From assembly GCA_027475525.1 (NCBI GenBank), contig JAMWFC010000051.1, forward strand, positions 186,001-250,000: 64,000 nucleotides of DNA, in the 5' to 3' direction. A program made the translations under genes and the position numbers. The notes under the pieces were generated by a model that had not been told where the DNA came from, did no database searches, and was given only the letters and a program-made list of their open reading frames with translations. The stretch comes from Macrolepiota albuminosa (taxonomy: Eukaryota > Basidiomycota > Agaricomycetes > Agaricales > Agaricaceae). This document shows positions 35,315 through 45,423 of the stretch, piece by piece. The stretch's first letter is position 1. Every line of letters begins with the position of its first letter.

Positions 35315-37552
35315 TCATCTCCTCGATGGCGCCGGAAAACACTCGCAAGGGTCGTCGCTAACATAAGGTCGCTTTCTTGGTCCAGGCTTCTGGAACCTCC
35401 CTCGGGGAAATGTCGGTACTGTTCTCCTAACTCCAGAATTGGGGTCACTGATAGTTAGCGTCGTTTCCTCTTCGGACGTTGTTTTGACCACTGATCGCGC
35501 TAGCACATCGAAGGGCCTTCCTAATAATAAATCGTAGGCAGGCGATCTAAGTATGTGAATTTGTAGATAGAATGTAAGATTGCCTATAGCACATGGCACG
35601 TTCCGAGCCATCCCCAAGGATCGATCAATCGTGCCGTTAGTGCTCTGCATGTTAAGAATGATCGTTGGATCGTAAATGATACCCAGCTCGTTAGCGACGT
35701 CGGCAGCCATTGAAATAATTTGTGATCCGCTATCCACGATAGACTCTATTTCGCTTTTCCCATCAACTGTCAGCATAATTGAGCGAATCGCGTGAGAGTC
35801 TTGGGCTACAGTCAAGATGGCGGGATCATCGCTAGATCTTAGCGATTTGAGGTAGGTTTCGACCAGGTCGACGGACGTAGCTTCTTTAGGTGGTGCGACC
35901 TCTCCCTTGGTTTCCGGAGCTACCGTCTCGGTTATATATGCGAAACCCGGCAGCGCGTCGTCGCATTCGTCCACCGTTGCTACATTGTTAGCTATGTTTC
36001 GTCGAGGGGTAACCGCGGTACGCATCTGGTTCCTGACGTCTGGCGCCACGCTGCATAACTCTCCTACCGATAGCGTAACCTGACTTTGCATGATGCGATC
36101 AAAGACTAACTTCGACTTCTCCAGATCATATATAGGCGCTGTGGGTCGATATCCCCCCGTAGGTTTATCTGGCGCTCCGAAGTTACGATTTAGGGGCGGG
36201 GCGTAGTTGCCCCCTAGGCCAGCGTAAGGATGTAGCGGTGGTTCCGGAACGACCGGCGTCTTGGTGGCTTCTGGTACTTCGTCGTTAGTGCTAGAGGTTG
36301 AGGCTGGTGTTGGGGCGGGGCCTGTCGTCGCGCCCGACGGCCTGTAATCCTTTAAAGGCTGCTTGCCCTTTTTGATCTCCACTCCATCGAAGACCTGATT
36401 CTTTAGCGACCTCAGTTCCTTTTCTAGCGTCTCAATCCTTTCCTCGCAGGACAGCGTGGGTCGGTCACTGATAGCGTTTAGCTGGAGTACCTCGTGAATT
36501 AGTGCTTGTTGAGGAGTCGCCTCCGCTTCTGTTGTCGTCGTGCTATTCAGGTTGCCTGTCGCTAAGTTCCTGGGGTTCTGACGGTGCCACTCGTCAATGC
36601 GTCCCTGGAACGTCTTATGCTCGGGATATAGGAGAATGATAGCGCCCAAGGGTAAGACTAGTTTCCCGTCCATTCCCCGGCGCGCCTTCCCTTGTTGCAG
36701 ATATTGTTCAAGGATAGCGCACCTACCCCTGGTCATGGTATGTCCTGTCTCGCCGCAAAAATGGCAAAGTCCCGTCGGTACGTTGTTTCTAGGCGCTGAA
36801 AGACTAGTCGAGATCAAGGTTTCCAGTTTATTCATGACGTTAGCGACTGCATTGTTAACGGCATTCTCCAAATCCTCCTTCTTGACGTACCCATTACGGT
36901 CATTGGCGGCGCTAGGTGCTGGCGACTCTGTCTTGGGTGCCATTCCTCCATGGTCCGCCCCAGGTCGCTGTAATGGTATACCCGTATCCGTGCCCTTTAA
37001 TACCCACTTTCCTGCCTCAAAGACCTTTTCTATGTCGTATGGTTCCTCGGGGTGATGGTCATGCATAATGATCTCCAAGCGTCGCGCAATCTTAGTCCAT
37101 AACGAAGTCGGGAATCCTTGTTGAAACAAACGGCGCTCCTCGTTCCCATATAACTTCCCATTTTGGACCAGCCATCTTGCTATCCGCTGGAAATCACGAT
37201 AATAAGTCGATAGCGCTCCTAAAGTATAGATACCAGCCGCGAAGGTGTCCTGTACTAGCTTCTGGATTTCCATTACCGTATAACGCGTAGCTTCTTCGGC
37301 GCCAGGATATAAATGAATGATAGCCTTTTTCCATTCATCATAGGTAAAAGGCCTAGGTGGTGCGTCACTAGTAAGTCCTTGGAACTCCTTCAGCCCTGTC
37401 CATGATTCGGCTGTGTCGTATGAGACGTATCTGGCGGCGTATTCTTTCATTTGTGTATCGTCGGTCACCCGGCAATCGCGTAGCAGATACTCCAACTCTT
37501 TGAAGTACTGCGTTAGTTCGCGAGGCTTCGTTTCGTCCCATTTTGGCGACGA
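35315..37552 (-). CDS. gag: Gag-protease of the outer element (main part)
   Basis: Minus strand from the insertion site: 'SPKWDETKPRELTQYFKELE', the retrotransposon gag domain, CCHC-like knuckle 'CHFCGETGHTMTRGRC', Pro-rich linker, and the aspartic protease 'IESIVDSGSQIISMAADVAN' ... 'YDLLLGRPFDVLARSVV'. The frame ends 'CFPAPSRR' TGA at 35315, overlapping pol in the -1 frame. The 5' part lies on the other side of the inner element (49018-49066 and upstream). The frame is otherwise open, so decay is mild. Confidence 0.85.
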   Translation of the reverse strand, partial: SSPKWDETKPRELTQYFKELEYLLRDCRVTDDTQMKEYAARYVSYDTAESWTGLKEFQGLTSDAPPRPFTYDEWKKAIIHLYPGAEEATRYTVMEIQKLVQDTFAAGIYTLGALSTYYRDFQRIARWLVQNGKLYGNEERRLFQQGFPTSLWTKIARRLEIIMHDHHPEEPYDIEKVFEAGKWVLKGTDTGIPLQRPGADHGGMAPKTESPAPSAANDRNGYVKKEDLENAVNNAVANVMNKLETLISTSLSAPRNNVPTGLCHFCGETGHTMTRGRCAILEQYLQQGKARRGMDGKLVLPLGAIILLYPEHKTFQGRIDEWHRQNPRNLATGNLNSTTTTEAEATPQQALIHEVLQLNAISDRPTLSCEERIETLEKELRSLKNQVFDGVEIKKGKQPLKDYRPSGATTGPAPTPASTSSTNDEVPEATKTPVVPEPPLHPYAGLGGNYAPPLNRNFGAPDKPTGGYRPTAPIYDLEKSKLVFDRIMQSQVTLSVGELCSVAPDVRNQMRTAVTPRRNIANNVATVDECDDALPGFAYITETVAPETKGEVAPPKEATSVDLVETYLKSLRSSDDPAILTVAQDSHAIRSIMLTVDGKSEIESIVDSGSQIISMAADVANELGIIYDPTIILNMQSTNGTIDRSLGMARNVPCAIGNLTFYLQIHILRSPAYDLLLGRPFDVLARSVVKTTSEEETTLTISDPNSGVRRTVPTFPRGRFQKPGPRKRPYVSDDPCECFPAPSRR
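37549..37552. repeat. Target-site duplication ACGA (left)
   Basis: The outer gag codons read ...CTTC TCGT CGCC... on the minus strand. The TCGT (plus strand ACGA) is present on both sides of the inner element (also 49018-49021). Confidence 0.92.
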
Positions 37553-38493
37553 TGATAGGACCCTATACAGGTTAGGCGCATCAACGGCAGGCTCGGCACC
37601 GGCTCCGGAAACCTTGCCGCACTCGTTCCGAACTTAGCGCACGCGTTCTACCTATTTTAAGCCACTTCTGACGGCCGCGCACGGCAAGAAGCAGATCCAA
37701 TCAATAATAGCGCCGACGGCAGCAGGAATGACAACTGACAGATGGCATCAGTCACCAACGACAGCGCTTAGCGAGAAGCCTGATCATCTATCAAAAACTG
37801 ACGGACAGCTTGGCGTTTGACCTTGGCGTCCGAAACCGCTTAGCGCTTCGATTTGGCACCTGGCATCGCTTAGCCGTTTGGACAGACAGAAAGGTGATGG
37901 ACTGATGGTTTAGCACCGCGATCTGCCGCCTGGTGGCGCTAAGGGTCTTGAATGGACGGCAGGGATCTGAAACTGTTGGAGCTACCCCTAGGAAATTTTC
38001 CAGTTTACCGCTCTTTGACCACTGGCGACGGCGAACTCTTTGTAGTATAAAAGTACTTACCGACTTGTACAATGACCAGCAGACGAATAGACCAGAGTTT
38101 CCCCCACTTACTTCAGTCTCACTTACGCTCAAGAGCTCATTCACGCTACGGTCGGCAACGTCAAAACTCATCGGCAGTTGCAGACGCTCGCCAACTTTCG
38201 ACACATTCGCGCCTTGCAACTACGGCAGGCATTATCGACGCTTAGAACTTCGCTAAGCTTATCGTGCTCTTGCCGCTCACCTTTGCCGTGTTAACTTACC
38301 GCTTCTTCCTAGGCGCTTTACCTTAGCGCTTACACTTGCCGACACCCGTTACCGACTTTTCACCTTTTTCACCGACGCGTTCTCTGGGACCTGCCCGGGA
38401 CTCCTCAAATTACTTTTAGCGCGCCCAACGCACACTCTTGGTACGGTAACACAATTGCTACATTTGTTACTGACCAAACTTTGGGCGTCATCA
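37553..38493 (+). repeat. 5' LTR of the inner element
   Basis: 941 bp, TGATAGG...GTCATCA. TATA-like 'tagtataaaagtac' at 38040-38053 probably begins the transcript. Confidence 0.93.
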
Positions 38494-38495
38494 AA

Positions 38496-38513
38496 TTGGA
38501 GCCCACCGCGAGG
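38496..38513 (+). other. Primer binding site, inner element
   Basis: ttggagcccaccgcgagg starts 2 nt after the LTR. The outer element has the same site with one change (minus strand, about 49435-49452). It begins with TGG after one T, as expected for pairing with a tRNA 3' CCA. The tRNA is not identified here. Confidence 0.75.
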
Positions 38514-38876
38514 GATCTCTAGGGCAGAATTCCGCCAGAAACCCGTCTCCAGCGTAGGCGCCGCCTGCTAGACCAGTCGGCAGAAGGCATAGCTCCTTCC
38601 CACCCATCAACTCCACAACCACCTGGTGCCTTACCGGGTCTCTCTCTCGCACAGGAACTACAGAACGCCACTGTAGACGCTTTTCCTGATCTCTTCCCGC
38701 ATTCCCTCGATTATAGCGCCGACGACCCCTTAGCGTCGCCCTTTACTTTGCCGCAATCAGTTACCCCCATCACTCCTTTAACACCGCTTTCACAACTCGT
38801 CATTTCGCTCACCCCGTCGCCAATATCAAGAACCCCTTCCCCACAACCGCTAACCGAACTCGCCAACCCAGTCGCT

Positions 38877-41266
38877 ATGGAACAACAAGTCCAACGCATG
38901 CCGCCACGCAACCACTTCTCGGCACCGAAATGGGACGAGTCCAAGCCACGGGAGCTCTCCCAGTATTTTAAGGAGTTGGAGTATTTATTCAGGGATTGTA
39001 ACATTACCGACCATACGCAGATGAAGGAGTACGCGGCAAGATACGTATCATATGACACGGCAGAGACATGGACAGGTTTGACCGAGTTTGCCGCCTTTGT
39101 CCCTGCCGCCCCGCCAGCTCCAGCTCAAGGCGCTTCGTATGAGGACTGGAAGACGGCAGTAATCCAGCTGTACCCTGGCGCTGAGGAGGCTACCCGCTAC
39201 ACGGTAAACGAGTTGCAGAAACTAGTACAGGAATCTTTCGACAGTGGCACCTCTTCGCTTGGCGCGTTCTCTACGTATTACCGCGAATTCCAGAAAATCG
39301 CTAGGTGGCTTCTGCAGAACGGCAAGCTCTATATTAACGAGGAGCGTTGCCTGTTCCAGCAAGGCATCCCGACTTCGCTTTGGACTCGTATTGCTCGTCG
39401 CCTAGAGATAGTTCATCAGGCTCATCACCCAGACGAGCCCTATAACGTTGCCGACGTCTTTGAAGCCGGTAAATGGGTTCTCAAGGGAACGGACACTGGC
39501 GTTGGACTGCAGCGCGCTAGAACGAGCCCACCACCTGAGCGAACTAACGGTATCATTCCCATCCCGCCTCCCGCTGCCGACTTCGTTAAGAAGGAGGAGC
39601 TCAATGCTGCGATTACCGCCGCTGTCGCTTCCGCTATGACACGTATCGAAACCATGATCACCACCAACCTCACGGCTAACCGACCCGCTAACGTACCCGC
39701 ACCTGGCCCTTGCCACTTCTGTGGGGAAATTGGCCATACTATGACTAGAGGACGATGCGCTACCCTCGAGAATTACATTCGGCAAGGTAGAATTCGACGG
39801 GCTATCGACGGCAAGATAGTCCTCACCACTGGCGCCACCATCCCCAACTACCCAGACAAGAAGTCCTTCCAGGAGCGGGTAGATGAATGGCATAGGCGCA
39901 ACCCAGGACAAATCGTTACCGGCACGCTATCTGGCAACGCCAACCCCGACCCCGAACAGGCGACCCAACAGCAGATGATTCACGAGGTCCTACATTTCGA
40001 CAGCGTTGGCGACCACCCTACTTTCTCGCGGGAAGAGCGTATCGCCAAGCTCCAACAGGAGCTGGATTCGCTTAAGAATCAGGTGTTTGATGGGGTTGAA
40101 GTTAAGCAGCCCAAACAACCTCTTAAAGGATATAAGCCAATGCCTCCCGCTAGCAAGTTACCGACACCTGCTCCTGCCGCACCTCCTGCCACTGCCCCTG
40201 CTCCTGCTTCAGAACCATCGTCGTCCGCTACCGCTCCCGAACCGCCTTTGCCGCCTCTCCATCCCTATTCAGGGATTCCCGACCGTTATCACGCTCCCGC
40301 ACAACGAAACTTTGCCGCTCCCGAGAAACGTCCTGAGGGTGGCTACCGACCTACTGCGCCAATCTTTGACATCGAAAAATCAAATCACGTCTTTAGCCGC
40401 ATCATGAAAACCGCCGTCACCTTATCTGTTGAAGAACTTTGCAGTATTGCTCCCGACGTTCGCAATCAGGTGAAAACGGCAGTCACTCCCCGACGACCCT
40501 TGGCGACAGCCGTTGCCGAGGTCGATGAACTCGACGACGCGCTTCCTGGTTTCTCTGTTACCATCGACCCTCCCGACACTGAAGACACTCTTGCCGACCC
40601 CATCGCTAACGCCACCTCTGTAGACCCTGTGGAGACCTATCTTAGGTCAGTAGATCATGGAGAAGACCCGGCAATCCTTACCGTCGCCCAAGAATCGCAC
40701 GCTATCCGTTCCGTAGCGCTAACCGTCGACAACAAGCACGAGGTAGAGGCAATTGTCGATAGTGGCTCTCAAATTATTTCTATGGCAGCAGAAGTCGCTA
40801 ACGATTTAGGCCTTATTTACGACCCTACCGTTATACTAAATATGCAGAGCGCTAACGGTACGGTAGACAGATCCCTAGGCCTCGCCAAGAATGTGCCGTG
40901 CACCCTTGGCGACATCACGTTTTATCTTCAAATACACATCTTACGCTCCCCAGCATACGACTTATTACTCGGCAGACCTTTCGACGTCTTGGCGCGATCA
41001 GTCGTCAAGACAGTTACCAACGAGGAAACGACCCTCACAATTAGCGACCCCAATTCTTCGACGTCTTGGCGCGATCAGTCGTCAAGACAGTTACCAACGA
41101 GGAAACGACCCTCACAATTAGCGACCCCAATTCCGGAATCCGACGGACGGTGCCAACGTTCCCTAGGGGACAACGAAAAGGCGCCCTCGCTAAGCCCCCG
41201 GAGTTTACCGACCAACACGCCAACGAACGACCCTACCGGTGTTTTCACAGACCATCGAGGAGGTGA
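38877..41266 (+). CDS. gag: Gag-protease of the inner element
   Basis: First in-frame ATG at 38877 (MEQQVQRMPPRNHFSAPKW). Contains the gag core 'WDESKPRELSQYFKELEYLF', 'LYPGAEEATRYTVNELQKLV', knuckle 'CHFCGEIGHTMTRGRC' (C-x2-C-x4-H-x6-C, spacing longer than the usual x4), a Pro/Ala linker, and a retropepsin-like protease 'VEAIVDSGSQIISMAAEVAN' ... 'AYDLLLGRPFDVLARS'. Its natural end, seen in the second copy of the 40981 duplication and matching the outer element, is 'CFHRPSRR' TGA at 41266. The frame is open from 38523, well upstream of the first ATG, with sequence conserved in the outer element. Confidence 0.88.
40981..41134. repeat. 77-bp perfect tandem duplication (5)
   Basis: Second copy begins at 41058. 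It lies in the protease C-terminal coding region and shifts the frame. Confidence 0.92.
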
Positions 41267-41351
41267 TTGGCGAACCGGAGTTTACCGACCAACACGCCAA
41301 CGAACGACCCTACCGGTGTTTTCACAGACCATCGAGGAGGTGATTGGCGAC
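41198..41351. repeat. 77-bp perfect tandem duplication (6)
   Basis: Second copy begins at 41275. It lies in the gag/pol overlap. With duplication 5 it adds 154 nt (one modulo three), which artificially puts gag and pol in one frame. Confidence 0.92.
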
Positions 41352-44300
41352 GATCACGGAGATGTGGCGCTAACGCTAGAATATGACCATTCAACTGGTC
41401 TTGTAAATGTTATGTCTACTGCTTTTCTTGCCGAAGACGTTTTAACTACTTTACCCGCTACCGACGCAGAGATTTCCCAGAAAAATCAAAACATTACCGA
41501 CTCCTCTCTTGCCTACTTGTACCTTACCGCTTCCGAGTCTTTTCAAAATATTGCGTCTACCGATACTTATCTCACTACTCTTCCTGGAGCCTCGTCTCCT
41601 GCCGTTCTTGGACTTGCCGCACCCCAGGCTACAGTTCCCCTTTCCACATCTGTGTATAACCAAGCTAACGCTCCCAAAAGGAAAGGGGTACAAGTTAAAA
41701 AGAAATATAAGCCAGTTGTGCTTAAAACAAAACCCATCGCTACGCACTCTCCCGAGACGTTTAGGATCGAGCGCCAGATTATTGGCGACCCTCTTGCCGA
41801 CATGCCGACCTTATCGCCGAATCCGCCACCCTTTCAGCCCACAGGACGTTTTACCGAGGAACGCCAACAGCAGTTCGCCAAGGAGCACGACACAGGATTT
41901 TTGACCAAAGATGAGTTGAACGTCCTTACCGATCTTGTCGCTAAGCAAGACAAAGCCTTTGCTTGGGAGGACTCAGAACGCGGCAGCTTACGTACGGACT
42001 TCTTCCCGCCTGTCGTCATCCCGACTATCCCTCACGTGCCGTGGACTGAGCACAACCGACCGCTACCGCCTGGGATCGAAGCCGAGGTCTGCCAAATCAT
42101 TAGGACCAAGATACAGGCTGGCGTCTACGAGCCCTCAAATAGTTCTTACCGCTCCCGTTGGTTTTGCGTCCTCAAAAAGAACGGCAATCTACGCATAGTC
42201 CACAGTCTTGAGCCGCTGAATAGAGTTACTATACGACACTCTGGCGTACCGCCTTTCCCTGACCACTTTGCCGAGTCCTTTGCCGGGCGTATTTGTGGCG
42301 CCACCCTTGATCTCTACGTTGGCTACGACGAACGCCTGATACACCCCTCTTCCCGTGACCTCACTACTTTTCAAACTCCGTTTGGCGCGTTACGCCTAGT
42401 CACCTTACCGATGGGCTGGACAAACTCAGTCCCTATATTCCACGACGACATCACTTTCATCCTCCAACCCGAGATACCGCATAACGTCCTTAGCTTCATC
42501 GACGACGTTGGCGTCAAAGGCCCCAAAGACTGGCGACTCGTAAACGGCTTACCGGCAACCCATCCCGAGAACTCCAACATTCGCTTAGCGCTATGGGACT
42601 TTTTCCAGCTGCTCAATCGAGTTCTCCAGCGTATGAAGTATAGCGGTGGTACGTTTAGCGGTCACAAACTTCTCCTTTGCGCGCCAAGGTTCAAAATACT
42701 TGGTCACATCTGCACTCCCGACGGTCGTGTTCCCGACGAATCTCGCTTAGCACTCTTGGAGCGCTGGGGTCCTTGCCGCGACTTATCTGAAGTTCGCGCC
42801 TTTCTTGGTACTGTTGGCGTTCTTAGAATATTCGTCAAGAACTTTGCCCATCGCGCACATGCCCTTAACCGACTCACCCGCGCCAACGAGTCCTTCGAAT
42901 TTGGGCCAGACCAGGTTACCGCACAACGAGACTTAGTAAAAGCTCTACAGGACGCCAAACCCCTAGTCCCCATCGATTATACCTCTGCCGACCCTGTTAT
43001 CTTGGCGGTGGACACCTCGTACATTGCCGTTGGCTACTTCTTGTGCCAATGCCTTAGCGACAATCGGAAACAGCGACGCTACAACCGCTTTGGGTCTATC
43101 ACGCTAAACGACAGAGAGTCTCGCTACAGCCAGCCTAAGCTAGAACTCTATGGGCTCTTCAAAGCCTTCCGGTCGCTAAAGATGTATTTGATTGGCGTGC
43201 GGAATCTGATTGTTGAAGTCGACGCTAGGTACATCAAAGGCATGCTGCAGAATCCCGATATCCAGCCATCCGCTAGCATGAATCGGTGGGTAGTCGCTAT
43301 CCTCATGTTTCACTTTGAGCTGGTACACGTCAAGAGTTCTTTCCACGGACCAGATGGACTCTCTAGGCGACCACGGCAGCCTGGCGACCCGGCAGTGGAC
43401 CCACAGGCTGATAGCGATTTTGAGGATTGGATCGACCGACTACATGGTTTCGTGCACCTCATACAACAGCCTATCCCCTTACTACGACGGCAACAGCCTA
43501 CCAGCATCCTGTTACATCCCATCGTCCCTTACCGCCCCGAGACCTTTAGCGCACCTCTCACGTTCTATACGGCAAGCATCCTTAAACAAGACTTGCCGCC
43601 AATAAAAGTCGTACAGGAACCCCAGTCGCTAAGAGAAGACAGCAGAAACCTGACCTACGATGCCGTTCCCCGATCCGCCAAGGCAAAGGCGGAAGACAGT
43701 CGCTTGTTACTCGTTGAACAATGGCTACAAGACCTTAAGCGACCCCCAGACCTTACCGACGAACAATACGCGACCTTTATCCGTTATGCCACCCGCTTCT
43801 TCTTTACCGACAACCGACTTTGGCGACGAAATCGAGATGGCGCCCACAAGCTGATCATCAAGCCAGAAGGTCGCTTACGAGTCTTGCGCGCCATGCATGA
43901 CGAGCTAGGCCATAGAGGTCTGTACGCTACCCGAGCTTCTCTGTTAGAACGATTCTGGTGGCCACACGCTAGTGCCGACGTCGCTTGGTACATTAGGACT
44001 TGCCACCTCTGCCAGATTCAACAGACACGCCAAGTGCTCATACCGCCAACCGTTGCCACGCCAGCTCCCCTCTTCAGCAAAATCTACGTCGACACCATGC
44101 ACATGCCCAAATCTGGTCGCTACAAGTACATCATTCAAGGTCGTTGCTCGCTAATCCACTGGCCTGAATTTCGAATGCTCCAAAGAGAAAATACCGACGC
44201 GGTCGCCAAGTGGCTATTTGAGGACGTCATCTGCCGTTGGGGAGCGCTAAGAGAAATCGTTACGGATAACGGTGCGCCCATTATCAAAGCGCTAACCTAT

Positions 44301-45065
44301 CTCGCCAAGAAGTACAACATTCACCACATTCGAGTATCTGGCTACAACAAGCGCGCCAATGGCCTGGTAGAGAGACCACACTTTGACGTCCGGCAAGCGC
44401 TCTTCAAGGCGGTCGATGGCGACGAGGCTCGTTGGAGTGAAGCGACGTATTCAGTATTTTGGTCGGAAAGAGTTACTATTCGTAAGCGCATGGGTTGCTC
44501 TCCCTACTACGCGGCTACTGGCACCCATCCTTTACTCCCTGCCGACATTATAGAAGCGACCTATCTTCAGCCAGCACCCAATAGTATCTTAGCGACTACC
44601 GACCTTATCGCCAGACGAGCCATTGATCTCCAGCGAAGGAAAGAAGATTTGGAGCGACTTCACGAGGTAGTCTTTAGCGCCCGTCGCCAAGCAGCCCTAC
44701 GATTCGAAACCGAGCATAGCGCCACCATCAAAGATTACAACTTCCCGAGAGGAGCGCTAGTGCTCATGCGCAACTCCAAAATTGAAACCTCATACAACAA
44801 GAAAATGCGCCCTCGCTATCTAGGACCTTTGGTAGTTATCTCTCGTAACCGTGGAGGCGCTTACGTGCTCTGTGAATTAGATGGTTCAGTCCTACACCGA
44901 CCTGTTGCCGCCTTTCGCCTATTACCGTACCTCGCTAGAGAACACATTGACTTGCCGCTTGAAGCGCTAGATATCGACACCGCCAAGTTAAGAGAACTTG
45001 AGGAAACCGAACTATTGGACGATGATGACTTACCGACTCTAGTTGAAGAAGAAGAAAATGATTAA
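41273..45065 (+). CDS. pol: Pol (RT, RNase H, integrase) of the inner element
   Basis: Pol frame lies -1 relative to gag and overlaps it by some 75 nt. Ordered motifs: 'VFSQTIEEVIGDDHGDVALT'; RT 'VYEPSNSSYRSRWFCVLKKN', 'LPMGWTNSVPIFHDDITFIL', 'VLSFIDDVGVKG' (FIDD catalytic box); RNase H 'VILAVDTSYIAVGYFLCQCL', 'YSQPKLELYGLFKAFRSLKM', 'NLIVEVDARYIKGML'; integrase HHCC zinc domain 'HDELGHRGLYATRASLLERF' to 'CHLCQIQQ'; core D,D-E region 'IYVDTMHMP', 'EIVTDNGAPI' and 'RANGLVERPHFDVR'; and a C-terminal 'RYLGPLVVISRNRGGAYVLC' GPY/F-like module. Ends at 45065. All catalytic residues I can check are present. Confidence 0.92.
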
Positions 45066-45423
45066 AAAAATACTTACTGTACTATATTCCACAGACAATT
45101 TCTTACATAGTCAAGCCGCAGCGCTAGCGTGTCGCCAGCGCTTAGCGCCTTGCGCAACTCTCGCCAAGGGTTTTTCGCTATGATGATCTACTGAGCGTTT
45201 CCCTTTTTTCCAAAATTTGTCTAAGTCCCTCACATATTACTCCTTTTGCTAAAAACCTATCTTAGAATACTTGCTGCCTGCTTTACTTTCTCTGCTCTCT
45301 GCCGCTACGCTAACTCAGATTATTTGACTTATTCTTTCACTCGGTAGGGAAACGGCAATATATATATATCGAGGCGGTATCAAAAAGCTATACAATAAAC
45401 GACCTATCTACGCTAAGGTTCGT

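Larger units (their letters stand above)
32546..35348 (-). pseudogene. pol: Pol (reverse transcriptase-RNase H) of the outer element, 3'-deleted
   Basis: Minus-strand frame begins in the overlap with gag (about 35370, first in-frame codon after TAG) and reads through 'VFSGAIEEMSDEDHGDEALI', the RT core 'VYEPSNSAYRLRWFCVLKKN', 'LPMGWMNSVPIFHDDITFIL', 'VLSFIDDVGVKG' (F-I-D-D in place of Y-x-D-D), the RNase H core 'VILAVDTSYIAVGFFLCQCD', and the first part of the integrase zinc region 'MHDDLGHRGLYATRANLLER'-'FWWPQISA'. It then breaks into unrelated bases. Two 77-bp tandem duplications (34536, 35081) shift the frame twice; removing one copy of each restores continuity. Confidence 0.85.

Noticed and set aside
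37791..38256. LTR-internal frames of 107-142 codons, present identically at 48315-48780
   Set aside because: They are in both LTRs and overlap on both strands; no codon-level conservation against the older solo LTR was evident, so treated as chance.
38748..45065. One intact 2,105-codon gag-pol polyprotein
   Set aside because: Continuity depends on two 77-bp duplications; the TTG 'start' is not an ATG, and the outer element shows gag and pol in separate overlapping frames.
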